Assembly (NCBI RefSeq): GCF_900141835.1
Contig: NZ_FQZD01000006.1
Location: 62,001-126,000, forward strand
Reading direction: 5' to 3'
Source of the DNA: Propionispora hippei DSM 15287
Lineage (GTDB): Bacteria > Bacillota > Negativicutes > Propionisporales > Propionisporaceae
Length of the DNA: 64,000 nt
Within the stretch, counting starts at the first letter, position 1, and every line of letters starts with the position of its first letter. Position numbers and translations under genes: made by a program. Of this stretch, positions 27,953-38,178 are shown piece by piece. Below the pieces are notes generated by a model that saw nothing but the letters and a program-made list of their open reading frames with translations, made no database searches and was not told the DNA's origin.

Positions 27953-28132
27953 GGGCGTGTCCTTCAGACTATCCGAAACGCTCCCTGACGGCGCCTTTTG
28001 TGCCATACTTTATTAAAATTTTTGAAATAGGGGCCGCTATTCCTGCAAAATTTCGCGTGCCCTTTAGGGTATAATTTGTCTGGCGCAAAAATCACTCGCC
28101 ATGGATCATTCCGTTAGTTTGAAGACACGCCC
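27953..28132. mobile_element. MITE-like element with terminal inverted repeats
   Basis: GGGCGTGTCCTTCAGAC at 27953-27969 is nearly the reverse complement of GTTTGAAGACACGCCC at 28117-28132 (one gap, one mismatch). The 180 bases between have no gene, and the core of dispersed repeat copy 3 lies inside. No convincing target-site duplication is seen. Confidence 0.45.
27980..28046 (-). repeat. Dispersed intergenic repeat, copy 3
   Basis: It shares GCTCCCTGACGG and the core TTGAAATAGGGNCCGCTATT followed by CCTGC with the reverse complement of copy 1. It lies between smc and ftsY. Confidence 0.7.
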
Positions 28133-28170
28133 TAGGGCGTATGAAAAAATAGGAATTAGGTGAAATGAAT

Positions 28171-29082
28171 ATGGGCTTTTTTGATAAATTGAAAGTCGGT
28201 CTGGAAAAAACCCGCAAGGGCTTAACCGAGAAGATTGAACAATTAATTGTCGGCTATGCTGACATTGACGATGAGTTTTTGGATGACCTGGAGGCTATCT
28301 TACTGACCGCCGATGTGGGAGTGAAAACGACAGCCCAACTACTGTCGGACGTCCGGGCCGGGATTAAGAACAAGCAAATTCAGTCGCCGGAAGAATTAAA
28401 GCCGTTTTTACAGGAGAAAATCAGTACCATTTTAATAAGCGGTGAAACGGCGGAACCGGAGGTACAGCCACCTATGGTGATTATGGTGGTAGGAGTTAAC
28501 GGTGTGGGAAAAACGACCACTATCGGCAAACTGGGCAATTACTACCGGGAGCAGGGCAAGACGGTTATGCTGGCGGCCGGCGATACCTTCCGTGCTGCGG
28601 CCATTGAGCAATTGGAAATCTGGGGCGATCGGATCGGAGCGGAGGTTGTCAAGCATACGGAGGGTTCCGATCCGGCGGCCGTAGTGTTTGACGCCGTCCA
28701 ATCGGCTAAGGCCCGAAAAGTGGATGTGCTGATTATTGATACGGCGGGACGGCTGCACACCAAGTCCAACCTAATGGAGGAACTGAAAAAAATTTATCGG
28801 ATCATCAACCGGGAGCTGCCGGGAGCACCGCACAGTACCTTGCTGGTGCTGGATGCAACTACCGGTCAGAACGCTGTGAACCAGGCCAAGCTGTTCGGCG
28901 AAGCCGCTGCCGTATCTGGCTTGGTTCTGACCAAGCTGGACGGTACAGCCAAGGGCGGCGTGGTGATTGCCATCAAGTCGGAATTGAATGTTCCCGTTCG
29001 CTGGATCGGCATCGGTGAAGGGGTGCAGGATTTACGTCCTTTTGATCCGGCAGAGTTCAGCCAGGCATTGTTTGCCGATTAA
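28171..29082 (+). CDS. ftsY: Signal recognition particle receptor FtsY
   Basis: About 303 residues; an SRP GTPase that docks ribosome-SRP complexes at the membrane. An N-terminal helical N domain is followed by the NG core with [14 protein letters not shown], the [16 protein letters not shown] loop and [10 protein letters not shown]. The acidic A domain is very short, as in other Firmicutes. The ATG at 28171 is better spaced from AGGTGA than the ATG at 28165. Its usual partners ylxM-ffh resume only 10 kb downstream. Confidence 0.96.
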   Translation: MGFFDKLKVGLEKTRKGLTEKIEQLIVGYADIDDEFLDDLEAILLTADVGVKTTAQLLSDVRAGIKNKQIQSPEELKPFLQEKISTILISGETAEPEVQPPMVIMVVGVNGVGKTTTIGKLGNYYREQGKTVMLAAGDTFRAAAIEQLEIWGDRIGAEVVKHTEGSDPAAVVFDAVQSAKARKVDVLIIDTAGRLHTKSNLMEELKKIYRIINRELPGAPHSTLLVLDATTGQNAVNQAKLFGEAAAVSGLVLTKLDGTAKGGVVIAIKSELNVPVRWIGIGEGVQDLRPFDPAEFSQALFAD

Positions 29083-29087
29083 ATCAT

Positions 29088-29125
29088 AAAAACAAGGATC
29101 TTTTAGAAAGATCCTTGTTTTTATT
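29088..29125 (+). terminator. Terminator of ftsY
   Basis: AAAAACAAGGATCTTT and its complement form a 16-base stem around TAG, ending in TTTTT. It separates ftsY from the nitrogenase region. Confidence 0.88.
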
Positions 29126-29188
29126 TATACACAGGTACTAACTAGATAAACTAAATCAACAAAAACAAATTAAATTAACTAAAACATA

Positions 29189-29217
29189 TTGACTCTATGG
29201 ATTTGGTGTAGTATTAT
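29189..29217 (+). promoter_or_regulatory. Sigma-A-type promoter of the anf operon
   Basis: TTGACT (29189-29194), a 17-base spacer and TATTAT (29212-29217) lie about 610 bases before anfH. No GG-N10-GC (-24/-12) sigma-54 element was found in the leader, unlike proteobacterial anf operons. Confidence 0.7.
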
Positions 29218-29276
29218 AAGACAAAAGCAAGTTTAATATTCTCTGGAGCAGGGTGTTTGCAGTACTTTGCCTGGCA

Positions 29277-29327
29277 GATACGAAGGGGTATCAATGAACC
29301 GGAACGGTTCATTGATACCCCTTTTTT
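29277..29327 (+). terminator. Attenuator-like terminator in the anf leader
   Basis: A 17-base perfect stem (29285-29301 with 29105-type partner at 29305-29321) has a GAA loop and is followed by six T. It begins about 60 bases after the predicted transcription start. GATAC at 29277-29281 can pair instead with GTATC at 29288-29292, inside the 5' arm, giving a small competing hairpin. A short terminated RNA of about 100 bases is the other reading. Confidence 0.7.
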
Positions 29328-29339
29328 ACAGCAGGCCGT

Positions 29340-29372
29340 TTTACTCGCGATACCACGAATATGGCGGGTAAA
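29340..29372 (+). repeat. anf leader hairpin 1 (loop CCACGAA)
   Basis: A stem of about 13 pairs (one G-U pair, one G-G mismatch) encloses the loop CCACGAA at 29353-29359. It is the most divergent of three such hairpins. Confidence 0.7.
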
Positions 29373-29418
29373 GAAAACTGTCTTGCCTGGCGGCTTACTA
29401 TTTAACACAAAAATAAAA

Positions 29419-29449
29419 GCTTCATGGATACCACGAATATCCATGAAGC
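29419..29449 (+). repeat. anf leader hairpin 2 (loop CCACGAA)
   Basis: A perfect 12-base stem, GCTTCATGGATA and TATCCATGAAGC, encloses CCACGAA. The repeat similarity extends downstream to CAGTGGCACTAAGTTTATTT and ATTTGCC (to about 29497). Confidence 0.8.
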
Positions 29450-29679
29450 AGAGGTAAATCTCCTATTCTCAGTGGCACTAAGTTTATTTGATTTGCCCAT
29501 TTTGCATTATAGCAAAATAGGCAGGGAGTTTCAAGGTGTTCTTAGAGAAAAAGATAGCTTTATTGAAATGAAAGGGGGTGGTTATCAAAAGAAGACTGTT
29601 GGAGGCTGGTTAATAGGCAAAAATAACTGTACCGGAAGGAGCTGAGGATATATCGTCCATATATGCTTTAAAAACAAAA

Positions 29680-29710
29680 GCTTTGAGGATACCACGAATA
29701 TCCGCAAAGC
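29680..29710 (+). repeat. anf leader hairpin 3 (loop CCACGAA)
   Basis: GCTTTGAGGATA and TATCCGCAAAGC enclose CCACGAA. Two stem pairs differ from hairpin 2 by compensatory changes (C-G to T-A, A-T to G-C) and one pair is mismatched. The downstream flank CAGTGGCACTAGGTTTATTT (29724-29743) repeats that of hairpin 2. Confidence 0.8.
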
Positions 29711-29815
29711 CGTTGTTAAACCCAGTGGCACTAGGTTTATTTAATTTGCCTGTTTCTATTATAACGGGAAGTATTTTCAATTTCAACTATAATTTTAAAA
29801 AATCTGTTAATTTAA

Positions 29816-30658
<843 letters not shown>

Positions 30659-30679
30659 GCAATCGACCGTGTAGCGGTA

Positions 30680-32331
<1,652 letters not shown>

Positions 32332-32346
32332 GGGAGGTGCCGATCG

Positions 32347-32697
32347 ATGGATGATGTTATGCGTGATCGAATTGAACAGTTGGTTGATTATATTATGAAG
32401 AATTGCCTGTGGCAGTTTCATTCCCGGGCCTGGGACCGGGAAAAGCAAAATGAGGGGATTCTTACCAAAACGATGCAGATTTTATGTGACGAACCGGTTG
32501 AGAAGGAAACTCCTCAGGATAAATGCTACTGGGTTGATGCCGTCATTTTGGCTGAAGCTTACCGGCAGCGGTATGAGTGGATTCATGCCATGGATAAGGC
32601 TGAATTAAAACTGCTTATGCAGGGGCTGAAGGAGCGGATGGATTATCTGACGATTACCGGGTCGCTTAATGAAGAGCTAACCGTACCTCTCTATTAG
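32347..32697 (+). CDS. anfG: Fe-only nitrogenase delta subunit
   Basis: A 116-residue helical subunit found only in alternative (V and Fe-only) nitrogenases; it binds the alpha subunit and is needed for activity. The pattern [20 protein letters not shown] and the later [14 protein letters not shown] are typical of AnfG. It sits 15 bases after anfD and 13 before anfK, with GGGAGGTG before its ATG. Confidence 0.97.
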   Translation: MDDVMRDRIEQLVDYIMKNCLWQFHSRAWDREKQNEGILTKTMQILCDEPVEKETPQDKCYWVDAVILAEAYRQRYEWIHAMDKAELKLLMQGLKERMDYLTITGSLNEELTVPLY

Positions 32698-32710
32698 GAA
32701 GGATGATATT

Positions 32711-34099
32711 ATGGCTTGCGAATTAAAAGAAAAAGAGCGTGCTGGAATTATCAACCCCATATTTACCTGCCAGCCCTGCGGTTCCCAGTTTGTCAGCATC
32801 GGAATCAAGGATTGCATTGGCATTGTGCATGGCGGTCAAGGTTGCGTTATGTTTGTCCGATTGCTTTTCTCGCAGCATTTTAAGGAAAGCTTTGAAATTG
32901 CATCTTCTTCTGTGCATGAGGACGGCGCCGTATTCGGGGCGCTGAACCGGGTGGAGCAGGCGGTTGACGTGCTGTTGATGCGGTATCCTCATGTGAAGGT
33001 TGTGCCAATTATAACCACTTGCTCGACAGAAGTCATCGGTGACGATATTGACGGGGTTATTACTAAACTCAATAATGGACTGTTAAAAGAAAAATATCCC
33101 GGCCGGGAAGTATATTTAATCCCCATTCATGCACCAAGCTTCAAGGGAAGCATGGTCACCGGGTATGATGCGGCCGTAAAGGATGTGGTCAGCTATTTTG
33201 CCAAGAAGGGCGAGTCGAACGGGAAACTGAACTTGATTACCGGCTGGGTTAATCCCGGTGATGTAACCGAACTGAAACATTTGCTGGCGGCCATGGAAGT
33301 TGATACAACCGTTCTTTTTGAAATTGAAAGTTTCGACTCTCCGTTAATGCCTGACGGAAACCATGTCTCTCATGGCAATACCACCATTGAAGACTTAAAA
33401 GGAACGGCTAACGCGTTAGGCACGATCGCCCTGAACCGCTATGAGGGAGGGCAGGCTGCGGAATACCTGGAAAGCGAATTTGACGTACCGGCCATTATCG
33501 GCCCTACGCCGATTGGAATTCGCAATACCGATTCGTTTTTGCAGAAGGTAAAAAGCCTGACCGGTAAATCAATACCGCCTTCCTTGGTCAAAGAGCGAGG
33601 CATTGCTATTGACGCTATCACCGATGTGGCCCATTTATTTCTGGCCGATAAAAAGGTTGCCATTTATGGAAATCCCGATCTCGTGATCGGTCTGGCCGAG
33701 TTCTGTCTTGATCTGGGAATGAAGCCTATGCTGCTGCTGCTTGGTGATGATCGTAAGGACTATCCCCTGGATCCCCGCATTAAAGCGCTCCAGGAAAATG
33801 TAGATTACGATATGGAGATTATCACTAATGCGGATTTGTGGGAATTGGAAAACCGGATAAAAAATGAAGGGCTTGAGCTGGATTTGATTCTGGGCCACTC
33901 CAAGGGCCGGTTTACCTCGATTGATAACAATATACCCATGGTAAGAGTCGGTTTTCCCACTTATGACCGTGCCGGCTTGCACCGGTACCCCGTAGTCGGT
34001 TATGCCGGAGCCATGTGGCTGGCCGAGGCTATGGCCAATACCCTGTTTACTGATATGGAGTATAAAAAGAGTAAAGAATGGATGCTGAATGTTTGGTAA
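32711..34099 (+). CDS. anfK: Fe-only nitrogenase beta subunit
   Basis: A 462-residue partner of AnfD that supplies half of the P-cluster: C20 in NPIFTCQPCG, C45 in GGQGCVMFVR and C104 in TTCSTEVIGDD. A serine-rich SSSVHEDGAVFG segment follows the second ligand. Length and order (H-D-G-K) match known Fe-only enzymes. AAGGATGAT before the ATG is the ribosome site. Confidence 0.97.
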   Translation: MACELKEKERAGIINPIFTCQPCGSQFVSIGIKDCIGIVHGGQGCVMFVRLLFSQHFKESFEIASSSVHEDGAVFGALNRVEQAVDVLLMRYPHVKVVPIITTCSTEVIGDDIDGVITKLNNGLLKEKYPGREVYLIPIHAPSFKGSMVTGYDAAVKDVVSYFAKKGESNGKLNLITGWVNPGDVTELKHLLAAMEVDTTVLFEIESFDSPLMPDGNHVSHGNTTIEDLKGTANALGTIALNRYEGGQAAEYLESEFDVPAIIGPTPIGIRNTDSFLQKVKSLTGKSIPPSLVKERGIAIDAITDVAHLFLADKKVAIYGNPDLVIGLAEFCLDLGMKPMLLLLGDDRKDYPLDPRIKALQENVDYDMEIITNADLWELENRIKNEGLELDLILGHSKGRFTSIDNNIPMVRVGFPTYDRAGLHRYPVVGYAGAMWLAEAMANTLFTDMEYKKSKEWMLNVW

Positions 34100-34158
34100 A
34101 AAATTAGGCAGCGGTACCGTCAAAAACAACAAAAGTGCAGAAATCCAACAGTAACCTG

Positions 34159-34192
34159 CATACTGCCGGTTTGACTGAAAACCGGCAGTATG
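34159..34192 (+). other. Hairpin between anfK and the HEPN-like gene
   Basis: A 14-base perfect stem, CATACTGCCGGTTT with AAACCGGCAGTATG, has a short loop and no T-run. It may set lower expression of the downstream accessory genes. Confidence 0.65.
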
Positions 34193-34215
34193 TAAGGAGA
34201 AAAGAGGCTGGTCAT

Positions 34216-34668
34216 ATGATGGACATAAGCGAGATCGATGTGGCGGCGTTTGAGGAAAACTACCGCAGCAGCAGGATGTATCATTTTCGGGCCCGACAGT
34301 TTCTGGAAGAAGGCCAGCAAGCCAGTGTGGTCTTTAACGTGGCCTCGGTTGCGCTGGAAAACTATCTGATTGCCTTATGCCTGCTGTATGGGATTGAGCC
34401 GGAAAATCATAACTATATTTGCTTGATGGAGGCCGTCGAAGCGATAGACTGTCTGGTTGTTTCACCGGAACTAAATCAGTCGATCCGGTCGCTGGACCAG
34501 ATTTTTGGTATCTGTTCGCTGGAAAATTATTTTCACGGCGCACCGGAGGTAACTGATATGGTGAAAGTGTTAGAGCTGTGTGAAGCCGTGGCGGAACTGT
34601 TCGATCCGATAAGGATCGGTGACGTACGGCGTTTTGCCCAGCAGCAGAAGGAAAGCTGCCCGACTTGA
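34216..34668 (+). CDS. HEPN-like helical protein in the anf operon
   Basis: About 150 residues, all-helical. The segment FRARQFLEEGQQASVVFNVA, then ALENYLIALCLLYGIEPENH, resembles HEPN domains (substrate- or nucleotide-binding four-helix folds). The RX4-6H RNase motif of toxin HEPNs is not evident. It does not resemble AnfO or AnfR, the accessory proteins of proteobacterial anf clusters. Position between anfK and nifB suggests a role in assembly or control of the Fe-only enzyme. The ATG at 34216 is preferred because the upstream extension overlaps a hairpin. Function not recognised. Confidence 0.7.
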   Translation: MMDISEIDVAAFEENYRSSRMYHFRARQFLEEGQQASVVFNVASVALENYLIALCLLYGIEPENHNYICLMEAVEAIDCLVVSPELNQSIRSLDQIFGICSLENYFHGAPEVTDMVKVLELCEAVAELFDPIRIGDVRRFAQQQKESCPT

Positions 34669-34718
34669 CCGAATAAGGCCGATAAAAGTATATTTGATAG
34701 GACCAGAAGGGGGTTGCC

Positions 34719-35429
34719 ATGAGAATTCATTATTTGCAGCATGTTCCTTTTGAGAACCCGGCCATGCTTGTCACCTGGGCGTATGAACGAGGACACCGGC
34801 TTTCGGGTACGCACCTGTATAATTTTGAGGCGGTGCCTGAACCGGACCAGTTTGACTGGCTGGTGATTATGGGCGGTCCGATGAATATTTACGAAGAAGA
34901 GCAATACCCCTGGCTGGGTTATGAGAAGGACTGCATCCGAAAGGCCATTGAGCAAGAGAAAGTAGTCCTGGGTATTTGCCTGGGGGCGCAGCTCATAGCC
35001 GATGTATTGGGCGGTAAAGTTACGAAGAATCCAGTGGCCGAGATCGGCTGGCTGCCGGTTACCCTGCACAAAGAAAAAATCCAGGAAAAATTTTTTGACG
35101 GGTTTCCGGAAAGCTTTCCCGTTTTTCAATGGCATAACGACACTTTCAGTATGCTCGGCGAGGAGGCTGTCTGCATCGCCTCCAGCGAGGGCTGCCCTCA
35201 TCAAGCTTTTATGTACCGGGATCGGGTTTTTGGCTTCCAGTTTCATCTGGAAAGTACGGCCGCCAGCATCAACTCATTACTTTATCATTGTGCTGACGAA
35301 CTGCGGCCGGGACCTTATGTGCAGACTGCTCAAGCCATCCGGGAGAATATGGGGATACTGGCGGTGGTTAATTCACTGATGACAGAATTTCTTGACCGTC
35401 TGGCCGCGTATACCGCAAGCGAGAGGTGA
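34719..35429 (+). CDS. Class I glutamine amidotransferase-like protein
   Basis: 236 residues with the GMP-synthase-type amidotransferase triad: C87 in GICLGAQL, H176 and E178 in GFQFHLES. No partner synthase domain is attached or adjacent, so the acceptor of the ammonia or gamma-glutamyl group is unknown. Similar stand-alone domains act as gamma-glutamyl hydrolases. It lies in the anf operon next to PII proteins that sense 2-oxoglutarate and nitrogen status, which makes a link to glutamine metabolism attractive but unproven. AGAAGGGGG precedes the ATG. Confidence 0.85.
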   Translation: MRIHYLQHVPFENPAMLVTWAYERGHRLSGTHLYNFEAVPEPDQFDWLVIMGGPMNIYEEEQYPWLGYEKDCIRKAIEQEKVVLGICLGAQLIADVLGGKVTKNPVAEIGWLPVTLHKEKIQEKFFDGFPESFPVFQWHNDTFSMLGEEAVCIASSEGCPHQAFMYRDRVFGFQFHLESTAASINSLLYHCADELRPGPYVQTAQAIRENMGILAVVNSLMTEFLDRLAAYTASER

Positions 35430-35435
35430 ACAAAG

Positions 35436-35960
35436 ATGGAGCAAATCAGCTATACCCAGCGAATTTGTCATGATCAGGAAAAAATCGAACGCTTTTTAAC
35501 CGAACAGCGGGTGGGGACGCTGAGTATGTCCGATTCAAGCGGCATCCCTTATGCTTTGCCGGTGAACTATGTGTATTGGAACGGCAAGATATACATCCAT
35601 GGCATGGGGAGCGGCAAGAAACATGCCGTTCTGGCCAAGCAGCCGTCAGTTTGTTTCACTGTCTTTGAAGAGTTTGGTACGGTGACCGACGCTCATCCGG
35701 CCAAATGTGATACGGCGTATTTGAGTGTGATTATCTTTGGTAAGGCTTTGCCGGTAGCGGACACAGTGGAAAAAACGGCAGCCTTGAACCGGCTGTTGGA
35801 CAAATTTCTTCCCGGCTTTTTTAAGAGTCCATTGACCGGTGAATTTGTGGAGCAGTACCGGTCATCTTTCGATAACAAAACGGTTATGGTTTACGGCATC
35901 GAGGTGGCAGAACTCACCGCAAAGGAAAATCCGGTGGCCGGACAAAACCTGTTCAAGTAA
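35436..35960 (+). CDS. Pyridoxamine 5'-phosphate oxidase-family FMN-binding protein
   Basis: A 174-residue split-barrel flavoprotein of the NimA/PNPOx-like group (RVGTLSMSDSSGIPYALPVN near the N terminus, then YIHGMGSGKKHAVL and VCFTVFEE). Such proteins bind FMN, heme or F420 and usually reduce small molecules. It starts six bases after the amidotransferase gene, so they are co-expressed. A redox or oxygen-protection role for nitrogenase is possible, but nothing in the sequence shows it. Confidence 0.85.
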   Translation: MEQISYTQRICHDQEKIERFLTEQRVGTLSMSDSSGIPYALPVNYVYWNGKIYIHGMGSGKKHAVLAKQPSVCFTVFEEFGTVTDAHPAKCDTAYLSVIIFGKALPVADTVEKTAALNRLLDKFLPGFFKSPLTGEFVEQYRSSFDNKTVMVYGIEVAELTAKENPVAGQNLFK

Positions 35961-36020
35961 AAATTCCTGTTCTGACGAAGACTGCAGTCAGCCAGGTATT
36001 ATGGAAATGGAGGGGAGCAT

Positions 36021-37304
36021 ATGGAGCAGCCATGTCCGATGACCGGGCTGTCCGGTGAAGCGGTGGAACTGGCAGCCAAGACGGCTAAACATCCCTGCTA
36101 TTCGTTCGAAGCGCACCAAAAGTTTGCCCGAATGCATCTGCCGGTGGCGCCGGTATGTAATATCAGCTGCAACTATTGCAACCGCAAATACGACTGTGTG
36201 AATGAAAGCCGGCCCGGCGTAACCAGCGCTGTACTGACACCGGAAGAAGCGCTGGCCAAGTTCACCAGGGTAAAGGCTGAATTACCGCAGCTCAGCGTAG
36301 TCGGTATTGCCGGACCGGGTGACGCGCTGGCTAACTGGAGAGCAGTCCGGAAAAGCATTGAACTGATTAAGGCTGCCGCACCGGATACTATCTTTTGTCT
36401 GTCGACCAATGGACTGATGCTGCCGCGCTATGCCGCAGAGATTATGGAGCTGGGTATCCGGCACGTAACGGTCACGGTAAACTGTCTGGAGCCGGCTATT
36501 GGCGCGAGCATCTATCACCACGTCCATTATCAGGGGAACTATTACGTGGGGGAAAGTGCGGCGAACATTCTGATCAACAACCAACTGACCGGCATTGAAC
36601 AGTTAGCCGCCAATGGTGTTTTGGTCAAGGTCAATACTGTGATGATCAAGGCAATTAACGGCAGTCACATTCCTGAGGTCGTGAAAGCAGTAAAGGAGCG
36701 GGGCGCGGCGTTGTCCAATATCATGCCGCTTATTCCGGCGCCGGGCAGCGTGTTTAGACATTTTCCCCAGACCAGCCGCAAAGAAGTGGAAGCTTTGCGG
36801 GATCTGTGTCAGAGTGAATTGCCGCAAATGCGGCACTGTCAGCAATGCCGGGCCGATGCCATTGGCCTTTTGAATGAGGACCAGTCCTATAAATTCCGGG
36901 ATGCGAAAAAGGAATTGCCCGGCAACTGTCAGTCTAAGCACGGACTTTATAAGGTGGCCGTTACGTCCCGGAACAGGAGGATGATTGATTTGCATTACGG
37001 CTATGCCGAAGCTTTTCATATTTATGAGACTGACGGCAGCCGTAGTACCTTCCTGGAAACGAGAAATGTCGCAAAGTATTGTTCCGGGAAGGCCACCTGT
37101 GAGGAAAGTGAAGCGGTGAAGGCTGTTGTAGTGCAAAGCTTTGCCGATTGCCATGCCGTACTGACCATGCGTATTGGCTATGAGGCTCAAAAACGTCTGC
37201 AGGAACGGGGCATTGCCGTGATAGAATCCTGTGCCGGTGTGGAAGAAGGCTTGCTGCATGCCTTTCAGGTACTGGAAGCTGCCCGGGCGCCCGGAATTGC
37301 CTAG
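36021..37304 (+). CDS. nifB: Nitrogenase cofactor biosynthesis protein NifB
   Basis: A 427-residue radical SAM enzyme that makes NifB-co, the [8Fe-9S-C] core common to all nitrogenase cofactors. The radical SAM cluster ligands are C46, C50 and C53 (VCNISCNYCNRKYDC). A C-terminal NifX/NafY-like domain (about 310-425, KVAVTSRNRRMIDLHYGYAE) binds the product. GGAGGGG precedes the ATG. Its location inside the anf operon, without nifE or nifN, fits a dedicated supply for the FeFe cofactor. Confidence 0.96.
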   Translation: MEQPCPMTGLSGEAVELAAKTAKHPCYSFEAHQKFARMHLPVAPVCNISCNYCNRKYDCVNESRPGVTSAVLTPEEALAKFTRVKAELPQLSVVGIAGPGDALANWRAVRKSIELIKAAAPDTIFCLSTNGLMLPRYAAEIMELGIRHVTVTVNCLEPAIGASIYHHVHYQGNYYVGESAANILINNQLTGIEQLAANGVLVKVNTVMIKAINGSHIPEVVKAVKERGAALSNIMPLIPAPGSVFRHFPQTSRKEVEALRDLCQSELPQMRHCQQCRADAIGLLNEDQSYKFRDAKKELPGNCQSKHGLYKVAVTSRNRRMIDLHYGYAEAFHIYETDGSRSTFLETRNVAKYCSGKATCEESEAVKAVVVQSFADCHAVLTMRIGYEAQKRLQERGIAVIESCAGVEEGLLHAFQVLEAARAPGIA

Positions 37305-37340
37305 GATAACACAATAAAAAAGCAGGAGGATGAGCATAGC

Positions 37341-37667
37341 ATGATTATGATCAGAGCGATTATCAGACCTGAAAAAAGAGATGAAGTTCTGAACGAACTG
37401 GCTGCCGGGGGCTTTAATGCCGCTACCGTACTGGATGTGGTCGGCAGGGGGAAGCAGAAAGGTATTAAGCTGGCCGGCGTGGTTTATGATGAAATTCCCA
37501 AGACGATGATTATTATGGTAGTCCGCGCCGCAGACCAGGAGGCAATTGCGAATATCATTCTACAGACAGCTAAATCGGGGGATCAGGGATTGTTTGGTGA
37601 CGGAAAGATTTTTGTCTCACCGGTGGAAGAGGTGTATACTATTTCCAGCGGCAAAACCGGACTATAG
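37341..37667 (+). CDS. nifI1: PII-type nitrogenase regulator NifI1
   Basis: A 108-residue GlnB-family protein of the NifI1 subgroup (MIMIRAIIRPEKRDEVLNEL, then VLDVVGRGKQKG and the C-terminal GDGKIFVSPVEEVYTI). With NifI2 it blocks electron transfer to the MoFe protein at high ammonium in methanogens and some bacteria, relieved by 2-oxoglutarate. Here it follows nifB rather than lying between H and D. Confidence 0.94.
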   Translation: MIMIRAIIRPEKRDEVLNELAAGGFNAATVLDVVGRGKQKGIKLAGVVYDEIPKTMIIMVVRAADQEAIANIILQTAKSGDQGLFGDGKIFVSPVEEVYTISSGKTGL

Positions 37668-37678
37668 GGGGCGGCATT

Positions 37679-38092
37679 ATGAAAGAAATTATTGCGGTGG
37701 TAAGGATGGGCAAGGTCAGTGCTACCAAACGGGCCCTGGTTGAAGCCGGTGTGGCCGGTTTTACCGCCTCTAAGGTGCTAGGCAGGGGCAAGCTGGTCAA
37801 GGACCCTGCGGTAATCGAAGCCCGCAAACAGGAATTGCTGGCCCTTAACAAGAGCAAGGATAAACAAGAAGCGGAACTGTTGATTGATACCTTCCTGAAT
37901 GGAGTCCGGCTGTTTCCGCGGCGATTATTTAACGTCATTGCCCACGACGAGGATGTTCCCCGGATTGTGCAGGCGATTATGGCGGTAAACCGGACGGATA
38001 ATCAGGTCGGTGACGGCAAAATTTTTGTCCTGCCGCTGAACGATGCTATCCGGGTACGGACCGGCGAAACAGGTGACAGCGCGATTTGGTGA
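37679..38092 (+). CDS. nifI2: PII-type nitrogenase regulator NifI2
   Basis: A 137-residue NifI2-type PII protein. It has the longer T-loop region (about residues 37-80, with KDPAVIEARKQELL and an FLNGVRLFPRR segment) and ends with GDGKIFVLPLNDAIRVRTGE. It is 12 bases downstream of nifI1 and should form a hetero-oligomer with it. It is the last gene of the anf operon before a convergent terminator. Confidence 0.94.
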   Translation: MKEIIAVVRMGKVSATKRALVEAGVAGFTASKVLGRGKLVKDPAVIEARKQELLALNKSKDKQEAELLIDTFLNGVRLFPRRLFNVIAHDEDVPRIVQAIMAVNRTDNQVGDGKIFVLPLNDAIRVRTGETGDSAIW

Positions 38093-38114
38093 AATGATTA
38101 TCATTCAACCAATA

Positions 38115-38160
38115 GAAAAAGCCCCAAGCAACGTGGTCATACCATCGTTTGCTTGGGGCT
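38115..38160 (-). terminator. Terminator of the convergent regulator gene
   Basis: AGCCCCAAGCAA pairs with TTGCTTGGGGCT around a long loop. Reading the minus strand, the stem is followed by TTTTTC, so it mainly serves the regulator; it may also stop anf transcription. Confidence 0.75.
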
Positions 38161-38178
38161 GTATTGCTTTGGCCGCGG

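Noticed and set aside
29424-29645. 73-codon open frame in the anf leader
   Set aside because: It runs through the conserved hairpin, has no ribosome site, and lacks recognisable protein features.
29340-29710. CRISPR-like array in the anf leader
   Set aside because: Only three units with unequal spacing (78 and 261 bases), strong internal dyads, and no cas genes.
29724-29755. Sigma-54 (-24/-12) promoter upstream of anfH (TGGCAC then TTGC)
   Set aside because: The distance between the GG and GC elements is wrong in both repeat copies, and no AnfA/NifA-type activator is in the window.
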